From Perilla frutescens (taxonomy: Eukaryota > Streptophyta > Magnoliopsida > Lamiales > Lamiaceae): a stretch of 64,000 nucleotides of DNA. Under the pieces are notes generated by a model. That model was not told the origin of the DNA. It did not search any database and saw only the letters and a program-made list of their open reading frames with translations. Made by a program: the position numbers and the translations under genes. Positions within the stretch are counted from its first letter, which is position 1. Every line of letters starts with the position of its first letter. This document shows positions 45,501 to 56,781 of this stretch, piece by piece. Where the stretch lies: assembly GCA_026008535.1 (NCBI GenBank), contig BRKX01000006.1:9508501-9572500 (forward strand), written 5' to 3'.

Positions 45501-47400
45501 AAATGGACTTAATTGGGACAAATTGTAAAAAAATCTAATTACTTCAATTAAAGTTACTATTTTATCAAATTTCCATTTTCCTCCCCAAAACTCCATAGAT
45601 TAATACCATCATCACCAACTTGCATGGAAGCCACTATTCTTAACCTCTAACAAACTCCCTTGGCACCTCATATCTTCAATACAGTGCCTCCTTGGCAACT
45701 AGCTAGGAGTAGCCAACAACCCCATATCACAATTTACTAAAGAAAACACATGATACCAACACACACACTAACGTCAATAATACAACGAAAACATAATGAA
45801 TAATTTATGTATCAATATACCTAGGAGGTATCTACATATCACTACCATCTTTGCAGCCCCAACAAAATAGGAAAAATGAAGGAAAACAAAGAAAGAAACC
45901 AGTTTTAGTATTTCCCGACAGATTTTTCCGCCTAACTTTAGACATGAAAATGAGGAGTTAAATGGTGTTTGATCAAAAAATTTCAATCATATATAGATAC
46001 CCCGATACAAGAGGTTCGAAACGGTATATAATACGTCAAAAACCAACGCTCGGATTGTCGGGAAAAACTCCGACAAGTTGCTGCGTCGCACACCGGCGAG
46101 CAACAACGAACAGCAGCCATAAGTGGCTTCTTCCCCGACTTTGAGACTTCAAATAAAAATCTGATTAACACCTACATAATCTACACATAAAGGAGATTAT
46201 TCTGGTTTAATTTCATGGAATTTAATTGAGGTTTGAAGGGCAAAAGATGACATACGATAATATTACAACTTATTTCTCGAACAAATATTGACGCAGAAAT
46301 AGGTGACCAAATGAGCTTAGATTAAATATCTAAAACCATATAAATAAAGGTTATAACAAGATATTTGAAACGACCTCAAGACTGTAAATTTTGAACGGTT
46401 GAATTGATCAAATATTAAATCGAAATAGAAGGCTAAGAGTAATTCACCTAATTCTTCTCCCTGCTCTTCTTCCTCTTTCTTTTCCCATTTTTTTTTTCTT
46501 TCTGATGTTTCTGTACTCTCCCAGCTATCCCAAAATATACACACATATATACCTATAGCTACAACAAGGCACGTGTACTCCCCAATGTACACTCATTCAA
46601 ACTAAAGAGCTCCAAGTGGCAGGGTTGATTTGGCAGAGGCATTCTTTCTTCCAATTACTTTTCATTTTAATTATTTTTTTTTATTAGTTACATATATAAG
46701 TACCAATAATAAATTGGCATGAAATGGCCTGATTATTGAATCAAAAGTAGCTGATCGATCGGGCCTAAATTGGGCCGAAATTAACTTGCTTAATTAATTG
46801 GACTTCAATTTAATAATGTTGGCCTTGAAGAAATAATTGAGTTCAAAATAATACATTGAATAAATTTTATTGGAAAATTCAAATGAAGTCCGATTTAGAT
46901 GATCTTGATACCAAAACGATCCCAATAACGTCTACTTTTATAATATAAATTCTAATTTTAATTTAAATGCTCAACTAAGATCGAGACTTTTCTTAGTCTT
47001 ATTGTGCTTCTAGGCCCATAATGATTTGGGTTCTAATTTCATGAAATTTCTAGCTATAAAATAATACTATATTTTACTGGGGTGTTACATCATCATTTAC
47101 CTTCGGGATGATATCAGCTGCCCGAAACCTTTTCCCTACAGGTTGGACCTCACGGATTTGGATTGCCTGAATCTTCAACAAGTTGCCCGTATCCACCGGG
47201 GCCCGTCATTTGCTCATCACCACTCAGCCAATTGAGTGGAGGATGACCGCTGATGGCTTTTTACCCCTGGCCTTTTCGGTGACCCTAGTGATCACTGGGG
47301 AGTCGGAACTGTTAGAATGCTCTGACCTAGAAGAAACATCATCCTCGTCTCCGCTATAACTTCTCATCTCTTCTGCGTTCGAGACCCACTCGCGCTCATC
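42530..47400 (-). pseudogene. Antisense ORF of the Tat element (Transposase_28-like), interrupted by a solo LTR
   Basis: Read on the minus strand, coding-like sequence starts near 47400 with an acidic and serine-rich leader (WVSNAEEMRSYSGDEDD). It reaches 47094, is cut by the solo LTR at 44164-47089, and resumes at 44163. The next block, about 44060-43837, has FYGIAPAQIKSVGWFYML, then WSELGFSEPTINEWHEVYRL. This resembles Pfam Transposase_28 (putative gypsy-type transposon). The C-terminal third (42982-42551) is a predicted coiled coil rich in A, E, K and L. Stops occur near 47200, 44104 and 43835, and a G-run length change near 42590 shifts the end frame. Antisense ORFs in this place are known from Retand-type elements. 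Their role is unknown. Confidence 0.7.
44164..47089 (-). mobile_element. Solo LTR, 2.9 kb, Tekay-like
   Basis: Starts TGTAACGCCCCAGT and ends ACTGGGGTGTTACA, a perfect 13-14 bp terminal inverted repeat apart from one base. The flanks are TCATC at 44159-44163 and 47090-47094, a perfect duplication. No gag or pol is present over 2926 bp. The complement of TTTTCAGGTCCTG near 44660, close to the complement of CACTGAGTGC, suggests minus orientation. A lone LTR with an intact duplication is the product of recombination between the two LTRs of a full element. Confidence 0.85.
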
Positions 47401-48090
47401 GTCAAATCAAGAATGTTTGACAAACTAAGCAAATCCAACAACTGACCGGGAAAAGTCTATATCCACCTAAAAATGTTGAACCCCAGAAAAAATCATCACC
47501 CACCAAGAAATCACACAGCCCAGAGAATCGACAAAACCACCCAGAAATCAGCAACACTGCAACCTAAACCCTAGAAAACCTAAATGTTACCACAATTTTC
47601 CCAGATATCCTAGAAGGTTGCCAAGAAATACCAAGAATTATTAAGAGATACTCCTAGATGTCCTCGAGAATTCTTAAAACTTACGAAAATTTCTAAAGCT
47701 ACACATCAATGGCACAAAACGATAAAGGGAAAAATGAATGAGAAATTAACCTGGAAACCGTGCGGCAACAGGAATCTGGAAAGTCGGTAACAACCGTAGC
47801 AAGGGCTCTCAAACAGCATTATAAACACGAGGATGATGGTGGAAAAAGCGCAGCGGAATTCTTTTAGAAAAAGATTTTTTGGTAAAAAGGATTCTTGATG
47901 GCAAAGAGATTTGGTTGAAGAAGGAGACTCTTGGAATTTTGGAGAATAAGTAAAGAGGGAACTATTTTCTCAATTTTTGAAATTACGGGGGGTGAGACAG
48001 TGTGATCTAGACACACGTGCCTTGATCTAACGACGAGGGATATCCTAGGGAATGGGAAAAGTAGAATCCATACCTAAGGACCTGCTCCCC
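47401..48090. other. Non-coding Tat sequence between antisense ORF and tandem array
   Basis: No ORF or repeat is supported here. By position it is the promoter or leader side of the antisense ORF. It contains no obvious TATA box on the minus strand that I could defend. Confidence 0.5.
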
Positions 48091-48440
48091 CAGGACCTAC
48101 CTTCAGGTCTGGAGCTCCACGAGATCTGCTCTCACGACCTCTTAAGCTTCCCCAGGACCTGCCTTTTGGTTTGGAGCTCCATGAGGTTTGCTCTCATGAC
48201 CTCTTAAGCTTCCCCAGGACCTACCTTCAGGTCTAGAGCTCCACGTGGTCTACTCTCACAACCTCTTAAGCTCCCACAGGACCTGGCCTCAGGTTTGGAG
48301 CTCCACGAGGACTGCTCTCACGACCACTTAAGCTCCCCTAGGACCTGCCTTCAGGTCTGGAGCTCCACGAGGTCTACTTTAATGACCTCACGAGCTCCCT
48401 CGGACTTGCCCTCAGGACCAGAGCTCACGGAATGAGATTT
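48091..48440 (+). repeat. Six-copy tandem repeat, about 62 bp, in the Tat 3' untranslated region
   Basis: Units start at about 48091, 48153, 48215, 48278, 48340 and 48401 with AGGACCTGCC or a variant. They contain GGAGCTCCACGAGG and CTCACGACCTCTTAAGCT. Spacing is 61-63 bp. Tandem arrays in the 3' untranslated region of Tat/Ogre-group elements are known and can seed satellite DNA. The last unit is the most diverged. Confidence 0.9.
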
Positions 48441-48604
48441 TGCAATCTAGGATCCTTCTGAGGACTCGTTTTTAGGCATTCTCTAGGAGCCAAAAAAGAA
48501 TTCAGAATCTAAACGTAGAACTAAATCGAGATAACGACTGAAGAGAACGTCAAAATTCATTACCTAGTCCTTGAAATACAAGAATCAAGTAATGAGGAGC
48601 TAAC

Positions 48605-49233
48605 TGTAGAGGCCCTATTTCTGCATAGGCCCAAAAGATTAAGTCCATGGTCATTTAAAGATTTAAAGAGCTGAATAGGTCGATACCCCGTGATGAATGA
48701 TTCGAGGTCCACTCCCATGGTCGAGCACACTCCTGGATAAGACCACGTCAAAGTATTCGTTGAAGTTAACTAGGACCTCATCAAAAACCCTAAAAGAGAT
48801 AGAAAAGATCCCTAAAATATCAGAATTCAGTTAAAAGCTCACTAATATATATATATATATATGTATGTATATATAGATATATATATCTATATATATATAT
48901 ATCTACATATCAGAGGGAGGGGAATGATCTATCACTCACGCAACAATCATTCATGATATTCAATTAGAAGCATTGGTCATGCAATTCCGCAGGAAACACA
49001 TTCATAAGGGTCCACGATAGTGGAGCTCGACCCCCTAATCCCCGAATATCTCTTATCATTCTATTTATCACTTATTCACTTTTTATCTTTATTAATCTGA
49101 TTCTGACTTGAGCGTCAGAGTCCGTTCAATCATCAACTCCCGATGATCCTTCAGCTTCACGTGTTTATTATCTCGTAGGTCGCCGGAGCCCGAACTCGAA
49201 GTACGATCAATTGTAGAGTTTTTGACCTCTACA
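48605..49233 (+). repeat. 3' LTR of the Tat element
   Basis: Starts TGTAGAGGCCC and ends CCTCTACA (629 bp). Relative to the 5' LTR it lacks a segment after ATTCGAGGTCCACTCC and has an expanded AT microsatellite at about 48843-48903. Confidence 0.9.
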
Positions 49234-49238
49234 AAAGT

Positions 49239-49484
49239 AAATTCTTTTTATTTCCAAAATACATAAGAAATAAGTTCAAAAGCATTTAAAGAAGCTCAAA
49301 TAATAATTATAAGGCCCAAGTTTAAGTTCTAAATTTTCTTTTCTATACTAGGGGCGCAATATCGGACTCCCTCAAGTCCGTCTAATTTTATCGATCATCA
49401 CCAAGTAAATTAAAATTCAATTACAAGCAATTAAGCAATTAAGTAATTAAAATAATTCAAATTACGTAAAAGCGGGTCATTACA
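49239..49484 (-). mobile_element. Outer solo LTR (Tekay-like), part right of the Tat insertion
   Basis: This is the continuation of the LTR that starts at 1153. It follows the second copy of the AAAGT duplication (49234-49238) of the Tat element. It ends AGCGGGTCATTACA, an LTR edge when read on the minus strand. Confidence 0.55.
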
Positions 49485-49613
49485 TAATAGTCGTAGCCAT
49501 TACCTTTAATTGTATTTTAAATTTATAAATAATCATACTCATTATAAATACAATTGATATTGACTCACATACAATGTAATATATATATATATATATATAG
49601 TTGTTGTGTAGTG
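49485..49613. mobile_element. Right remainder of the GCTACGATTA-motif DNA element
   Basis: Immediately after the outer solo LTR the sequence resumes with TAATAGTCGTAGCC, the reverse-complement motif orientation seen at 885-1120. The stretch ends at GTTGTTGTGTAGTG (to 49613), whose complement begins CACTACACAACAAC and resembles a CACTA-class terminus. The terminus call is tentative because no matching left end was found in the window. A TA microsatellite lies at about 49579-49599. Confidence 0.35.
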
Positions 49614-50033
49614 AATAATAAATATCAAAGTATACCTACCCAATGATTGAGTGTGGGGACCAAGTGTGTCATAAGGGTATTTCAGATATTTACAATCCAA
49701 ATTGCTCACAAAACTCCCTATTTTTAAAAGTTGTTTTTTTTTTCTCAATCCCTATATTTTACTTTTACCCATTTTTATCCATTTACACTATAATTTACAC
49801 ACAAAGGGTGATTTTCACACGAACCATCCCTCTCTCTCTCTATATATATATATATATGTATATATATATAGATGGGATCTGGTGAGAACCAGTTCCCAGG
49901 TGGGAACTGGGAACCAATCCCATCCCTCCATTCGAAAATCTGAATGGTCCAAATTAAACAGATAAAGTGGAGAGGGCGGTGGCAATCTCATAATTAAAAT
50001 AAAAACTTTAAATTCACGTATTTCATTAAGGGT

Positions 50034-51641
50034 TGATGCGGGATTTTGTTTACTCTCCACAATGGTTTCAATAGTTATAAAACTCGTGTCATGCCTACAA
50101 GTGTATAAACATATCATTGTAGATATGATGATACGAGGTCGATCCATAGGGAAAATGAATTAAACATGAAAATGCAAGTACCACGATGATAGATTGATGA
50201 AATATCTAGACTATGAATAGATGAGGGGTGATTATCATAACACAAAACCAAAACATATACTAAATAATGCAATACCAAACAACAACAATAAACAATCTAA
50301 ATAGCAAATGAAATAAACAATACCAACAAAAGAGAGATATTTGAAGATGATAAATAAGGGCAAGACTCTAGGATATGGATTCACAACATTCCTCTTCATC
50401 AAACAACAAAGGTTAAACACACAATTATGCTAAGTTCATAGATAGGAAGACCACGAATATAGAAGGAGCATCTCTCGAATATCTCCTTAGTTGCGAATGT
50501 GATAGGATGGCTATCTCTAACTCATTCCAAGGTCACACCTACCAAAGGCTCTAAAGGGTCACATTTTCTTCCACATATTCGACATTCAACGAAGAGTACA
50601 AATACATAGATTCAATCCATACATGCTTATGATCACAAGATTGACTAGATGCATGTGATTCAAACATTTGATGTTAAATGAATGCCACTTCAAACAACAC
50701 CATACAAGAACTAGCAAAGATTGAAATCTTGACAAAACACACCCATAGATTAAACCCTAGTCAAGAACAAGATTCACATTGTTTCTCCACATCCTAAAGC
50801 CCTAATGCTCTAGCCAACCATATTTACAACAAAATCAAGAATACAAAAGGAAGAATCAAAATCCATTCTAAGTACAAGAGTAAAAGAGCGAAGGAGAAGA
50901 TAAAACCCAATGTTGAACAATCTCCTTCAATCCCTTGGCTTGAGTCCTCAAATGGATGGATGGATCTTCCTTCTTCTTCTTGATCTTCGAAATTCCCCAA
51001 ATGTAGTGTTTCTTCAAGTGTATTTCGAGTAGGAGAAGTGTTAGATTCTTCCATTGAAATCCCCAATAGATATAAAAAGTAATGGACCAATAATTGGATG
51101 CCAAAAAGTCAACTTTCAATTCCACCAGTCCGAAACGCGACCCCAGTTGCTAGAGCTTTGGGGTCGGGCTTTGCAGAGTATTTGAAACGTGACCCCAGAT
51201 ACTAGGGCTTTGGGGTCGAGCTTTGCAGTGTATCTGAAATGCGACCCCAGGTGCTAGGGCTTTTGGGTCGGGCTTTCAACAAAGAAAAACTCCTCTCTGA
51301 AGTGCTCTACAGCGCGACCCATGAGTAGCTTTTTGGGGTTGGGCTTTTCAGTGTATTTGAAACGCGACCCCAGTTGCTACGGCTTTGGGGTCGGGCTTTG
51401 CAGTGTATGTGAAACACGACCCCAGTTGCTAGGGCTTTGGGGTCGTGTTTCAGCTTGTGTCTTGGTTTTCTTGTCCTTTGCTCGTCTTTGTGCTACCTTT
51501 TCGATCCAATTCATGAACTTGACTTATTTTGCATTGTTTCAACCCAAAAACTCCCTAAATTGGTCACATTACACCAAGCATAAGATTTAAACAATATTTA
51601 CAACATATATACATGATAACTAAGTGCAAATGCACTCATCA
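50034..51641 (-). repeat. 3' LTR of the second Athila-like element
   Basis: 1608 bp. It contains a minisatellite at about 51130-51455. On the minus strand the polypurine tract AAGTTTGGGGGAGT (51642-51655) directly precedes it. Confidence 0.9.
51130..51455. repeat. LTR minisatellite, six units of about 53 bp
   Basis: The unit GCGACCCCAGTTGCTAGGGC continues with TTTGGGGTCGGGCTTTGCAG. Units start near 51132, 51186, 51238, 51312, 51361 and 51413. The fourth is diverged and preceded by a 20-bp spacer. Confidence 0.88.
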
Positions 51642-51655
51642 ACTCCCCCAAACTT

Positions 51656-52786
51656 AAATATTTGTTTGTCCTCAAACAAAAATAAGAGTAAAAGAGCAAA
51701 GTAATTGAGCATAGTGGAATCAAGATGGCATTTTGCTTCAAAAATCAAGAGATAGACAATGCATAGATGATATTGGCAATCAAACATAAACAAAGAACCT
51801 CAAAATCATCATGATACAATTAATGAAGTAAGCTCTCTCAAGGATCAATAAACGCTCACTCTCGAGTGTATAGGCTAAATGTGTATTGCTCAAGGTCAAG
51901 AGTGCACTAGAATCCTACCATATGCTTGCAAAGTGACTACAATCTCCACTACTCCACATGTGTTCTCAAACAAGAATCATTAAGGGCTTTTCGGGTGGTA
52001 CTGAAGGCTTTTCGGAAGGGTAGGAAAAATATTTGGTAAAGTGGCGTCCCAAAATACCAAATCAATACATTATCAACCAAGTAGAACCACACAAGTCCTT
52101 TTTACCCATTTTATTTCACAACCCAATCTCTTTGAGATTTTTCCAAATTTTTCATCATTTCTTACTCTTTTTGTTTGTGATCACAATGTGAACATCTCTC
52201 TTTTTTTCTTCAATTAAGGATTTTCAATTCAAATCAAGATAATTCACTTCTTTTTAATCTTTTCATCACAAGAGTATTTCAACATTTTACCTTTTTCCAA
52301 TTACAAGATTTCTCAAAAGTTCCAATTGAAAGAATAAACACAACTTGTCATTTATTTCATTCCCAACCCAACAAAATCAAGAATATTTCAAGGCTCAAAA
52401 ACAGCTTGCAAGGGATTCAATTTGTATTGGAAAGAAAAATATTTGGATTATCATGAGGTTAAACAATAAATAGCCTTAAATCCTTTTCAAGAAATCAAAC
52501 ACACAATTGTAACCTCAATTAAGTCACCAAGCAAGTTCTAGAGAAAGACTAGTGCACCAAGAAGACCACTCATCAAAGAAAAATTACACTTGTGTAATCT
52601 TTGGATCAAAATCTTTCCAAGGTAAGTTTTTCCTTCAATAATTATACTTTTGAGATACGAAGAGAACCTTGTTTACATTATCATGCTATAAAATTTTGCC
52701 TTTTATCAACATTTTTCAAAAATTTTGAACATAAGCTCATGCTCATCAACGATTCCCATTTCATCAAAAACATACTCTCATAACTC
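51656..52786 (-). other. Non-coding 3' region of the second Athila-like element
   Basis: AT-rich, no ORF supported. GGGCTTTTCGG-type and GGCTTTTCGGAAGGG motifs form a short near-repeat at about 51985-52020. Confidence 0.5.
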
Positions 52787-52942
52787 CTAATTCGTGAAAA
52801 ATTTACATTGAGAATTATGACGTCATGCCTATTCATGCCTTTTGACCTAGGCTTCCGCTCATTTTATTATAAGTGGATAAAATTAAGTAAGTAAATTGTA
52901 TGTCAAGTGACGTGGCCGAATGAAGTAGTTTGGGGCGTTACA
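52787..52942 (+). repeat. Fragment of a chromovirus LTR end
   Basis: About 156 bp match 12880-13035, the 3' end of the chromovirus LTR, at about 90 per cent by eye. Shared landmarks are GAGAATTATGACGTCATGCC, TTCCGCTCATTTTATTATAA and a GGGGCGTTACA end. The right edge is an exact LTR end; the left edge is ragged. It abuts protease sequence of the Athila-like element. Confidence 0.85.
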
Positions 52943-54948
52943 AATACCAAGAAATCAACAGGAAAAATGAATTCGCCTACTCGCACAAGAACATTCTCAA
53001 TGATCCCCTTTGGATGAGTAATAGAATGGTCTACTAATTGCAAGCAAACATTTGTCGTCTTCAACTTTCCAACTTTTAGCTTATGAAAGAAAGAAAGAGG
53101 CATAAGGTTCACACTTGCTCCAAGATCACAAAGTGCATTCGCAATCAACTTTTCACCAATATCACATGGGATAACAAAACTCCCCGGATCTTTTAACTTT
53201 GGTGGAAACTTTTGTTGAAGGAAGGTACTACACTCCCCTGTGAGGCTCAATACTTCACACTTCCTCAACCTTTTCCTTTTTGAAAATATTTCCTTAAAGA
53301 ATTTTGCGTAGTTTGGCATTCTTTGTAACAAATTCACATGATGGAGGTTGATGTGGACTTTTCGAAACACCTCCAAGAATTTCTTGAATTGTTCATCTTG
53401 ATCATTCTTTCACAACCTTTCAGGATATGGAATAACAACATGGAAGGGAGGTAAAGTTGATGGAAGTGACTTACTTGAAGTTTTTTCCGTTGACTTCTTC
53501 TCAATTCCAATTTCACAATCCTTGGCTTGCAATCCATTTTCAACTTTTCATTCCTCAAGATTTATACAAGAAACCTCCAATTTTTCCACTGACTCAACAT
53601 TCAACACATGTATAGCCTTACATTGCTCTTTTGGGTTGATGGTTGTATTGCTCGGGAACTTGCCTTGTTGGTGTTGATTCCCTATGATTGTAGCAAGTTG
53701 GCCCATTTGCTTCTCTAGCATATTCACTTGGGTGCCAATCGCTCCCACATGATTCTTCAATTTTTCAAAGCGAGATTGTGTCTCACCCATGTATTTTTCC
53801 GTCTTTCCCATGAATGCCATCAAGAGATCATCCATTTTAGGTTTCTTTTGTTCATCTATCACACCATTGGTAACTGAGAAACCGGGAGGTGTTTGAATGG
53901 TGTTGTTTGGATTACCATAGGACATGTTTGGATGTTGTGCCCTATTTTGATAATTTTGATTTCCACTATATTGGCCTCCATATTGTGGTGTGTACCCTTG
54001 ATTGTATGGCCTTTGTTGATTTGAATAGCCTCCTCCTTGATTCACATAATTAACTTTCTCAAATTGACTTTGAGAAGTCTCAGCTTTAGGATTGGTGAAG
54101 GCTTCGATTCTTGAGTTTAGAGTTGATACTTGAGCCGCCAATAGCTCAAGTGCATCTGAATTTGAGGTAGATGCAACTTTCTTCATTATTTGAATACATT
54201 CTCTTGCAACCGGCCATTGAAATGAATTTGAGGCCATTTCCTCTATGATTCTCATGGCTTCGTCCGGGCCTCTTGCTAATAAGTATCCTCCCGCGGCCGC
54301 ATCCATTAGTGTTCTCACCTCGGGTTTACTTCCACCATAGAAGATACACACTTAGTGGTCGGTTCCAAACCCATGCCCGGGGCACTTTCTTAGCATCTCT
54401 CTAAAGCGTTCCCATGCCTCATACATGCTTTTCTCATCCCATTGCTTGAACACGGTGATGTCGCCTTTAAGTTTGAGAGTTTTTTCGGGTGGGAAGAACT
54501 TCTGAAGGAACTTTGTCACCAATGCATCCCATGTTTGGAATGATCCTTGGGCTTAGCTCAACCACCAAGTCTCCGCCTTGTCGCTCAAAGAAAATGGGAA
54601 TAGCCGAATTCGGATTGCATCATCTGGGACTCCATTCGCCTTTATCGTCCCACTATACTCAAGAAACTTGCGTATGTGATCATATGGATCCTCTATTGGC
54701 ATTCCTCGGAACGGGTGTTATTGGATCATGAGTATAAGGGACGTCTTGAACTCAAAATTATTGGCTTGAATGGGTGGTCCATTCGCCACCCCTTAATTCA
54801 CGACGGGTTGGAAACGGTTTCGGATTGGGGCCTCCACATTTCTATGTTGTGCTTCTTCTTGGGCTCTCAATTGCCCTTACATAACCTCTAATTGCCTTTG
54901 CATTTGGGCAATCATAGGATCTTGAACTGGTGGAAGGTTATCAGCCAT
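52943..54948 (-). pseudogene. Gag and protease remnant of the second Athila-like element
   Basis: A single minus-strand frame runs from ATG 54948 (MADNLPPVQDP) with several stops, for example near 54553, 54351 and 53546. The gag core shows MPIEDPYDHIRKFLEY, then KLKGDITVFKQWDEKSMYEA. A long open part from 54351 has Q-, N- and G-rich sequence (YNQGYTPQYGGQYSGNQN) and a coiled segment near KNHVGAIGTQVNMLEKQMG. Protease follows from about 53376, with CDLGASVNLMPLSFF as the active-site region. The frame is cut at 52943 by the chromovirus LTR fragment. No zinc knuckle was seen. Confidence 0.85.
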
Positions 54949-55158
54949 TCTCCTCCGTCTACTGCGTTGTTGTGACGAACCGTTACTTCAATTTCTGGAT
55001 CCAAGTCGATAGGTGGCTCACCTCTAGATCGAGTGTGCATACACTACCTGTCAAAGAACCAAGAAATCAATCCAAATCTTAACAAAATAAAATAAAATGT
55101 CTAAACTAATCCACACAATCGTTATCACAACATTGCATATATCAAAATAATTCACAAT

Positions 55159-55176
55159 GCCCCGGCAATGGCGCCA
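55159..55176 (-). other. Primer binding site of the second Athila-like element
   Basis: On the minus strand TGGCGCCATTGCCGGGGC lies six bases from the LTR edge. It is the Athila-type site with one changed base in its core. Confidence 0.8.
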
Positions 55177-55182
55177 AAAACT

Positions 55183-56781
55183 TGATGCGGGATTTTTTTA
55201 CTCTCCACAATGGTTTCAATATTTATAAAACTCGTGTCATGCCTACAAGTGTATAAGCATATGATTGTAGATATGATGATACGAGGTCAATCCACAGGGA
55301 AAAAGAATTAAACGTGAAAATGCAAGTACCACGACGATAGATTGATGAAATATCTAGACTATGAATATATGAGGGGTGATTATCATAACACAAAACCAAA
55401 ACATAAACTAAATAATGCAATACCAAACAACAACAATAAACAATCTAAATAGCAAATGAAATAAACAATACCAACAAGAGAGAGATATTTGAAGATGGTA
55501 AATAAGGGCAAGACTCTAGGATATGGATTCACAACATTCCTCTTGATCAACCAACAAGGATTAAACACACAATTATGCTAAGTTCATAGATAAGAAGACC
55601 ACGAATATAGAAGGAGCATCTCTCGAATATCTCCTTAATTGCAAATGCGACAAGGATGGCTATCTCTAACACATTCCAAGGTCGCACCTACCAAAGGCTC
55701 TAAGGGGATCACATTTCCTTCCACATATTCGACATTCAACGAAGAGTACAAATACATAGATTCAATCTATACATGCTTATGATCACAAGATTGACTAGAT
55801 GCATGTGATTCAAACATTTGATGTTAAATGAATGTCACTTCAAACAACACCATACAAGAACTAGCAAAGATTGAAATCTTGACAAAACACACCCATAGAT
55901 TAAACCCTAGTCAAGAACAAGATTCACATTGTTTCTCCACATCCTAGAGCCCTAAGGCTCTAGCCAACCATATTTGCAACAAAATCAAGAATACAAAAGG
56001 AAAAATCAAAATCCATTCTAAGTACAAGAGTAAAAGAGGGAAGGAAAAGATAAAACCCAATGTTGAACAATCTCCTTCAATCCCTTGGCTTGAATCCTCA
56101 AATGGATGGATGGATCTTCCTTCTTCTTCTTGATCTTCAAAATTCCCCAAATGTAGTGTTTCTTCAAGTGTATTTCGAGTGGGAGAAGTGTTAGATTCTT
56201 CCTTTGAAATCCCCAATAGATATATAAAGTAATGGACCAATAATTGGATGCCAAAAGTCAACTTTCAATTCCGTCAGTCCGAAACGCGACCCCAGTTGCT
56301 AGGGCTTTGGGGTCGGGCTTTGCAGTGTATTTGAAACGCGACCCCAGGTGCTAGGGCTTTGGGGTCGGGCTTTGCAGTGTATTTGAAACGCGACCCCAGG
56401 TGCTAAGGCTTTTGGGTCGGGCTTTCAACAAAGAAAAACTCCTCTCTGAAGTGCTCTATAGCGTGACCCATGAGTAGCTTTTTGGGGTCGGGCTTTGCAG
56501 TGTATTTGAAATGCGACCCCAGTTGCTAGGGCTTTGGGGTCGTGTTTCAGCTTGTGTCTTAGTTTTCTTATCCTTTGCTCGTCTTTGTGCTACCTTTTCG
56601 ATCCAATTCACGAACTTGACTTATTTTGCATTCTTTGAACCCAAAAATTCCCTAAATTGGTCACATTACACCAAACATAAGATTTAAACAATATTAACAA
56701 TATTTACAACATATATACATGATAACCAAGTGCAAATGCACTCAAAATGAGTGCAAATGAGTGCAATTTATGCACTCATCA
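55183..56781 (-). repeat. 5' LTR of the second Athila-like element
   Basis: 1599 bp. Closely similar to the other LTR, with five rather than six minisatellite units and a short duplicated TGAGTGCAAA stretch near its end (56740-56775). Confidence 0.9.
56281..56550. repeat. LTR minisatellite, five units of about 53 bp
   Basis: The same unit as at 51130-51455. Units start near 56281, 56334, 56387, 56461 and 56508. Confidence 0.88.

Larger units (their letters stand above)
3427..49233 (+). mobile_element. Tat/Retand-type Ty3/gypsy LTR retrotransposon (host of the nest)
   Basis: LTRs lie at 3427-4071 and 48605-49233 and both start TGTAGAGGCCC. The element is flanked by AAAGT at 3422-3426 and 49234-49238, a perfect 5-bp duplication. 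The order is LTR, primer site, gag, protease, reverse transcriptase, RNase H, a second RNase H, integrase, antisense ORF, tandem array, LTR. The second RNase H and the antisense ORF after integrase are hallmarks of the Tat group, including Retand. After removal of the three inserted elements the original length is about 10.6 kb. Gag-pol is broken by many stops and several frame changes, so the copy is dead. Confidence 0.9.
50034..56781 (-). mobile_element. Second Athila-like LTR retrotransposon, truncated
   Basis: LTRs lie at 50034-51641 and 55183-56781, starting TGATGCGGGATTTT and ending GCACTCATCA on the plus strand. The primer site next to the right LTR shows minus-strand orientation. The flanks are AGGGT (50029-50033) and ATGGT (56782-56786), 4 of 5 matching. 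Gag and protease are present on the minus strand. Reverse transcriptase, RNase H and integrase are missing; at their expected place is a fragment of a chromovirus LTR. The element is inserted in the MULE. Confidence 0.88.

Noticed and set aside
50824..51125. Minus-strand frames of 85-88 codons, also at 55944-56261
   Set aside because: They occur at the same place in both LTRs of the second Athila-like element and have no domain.
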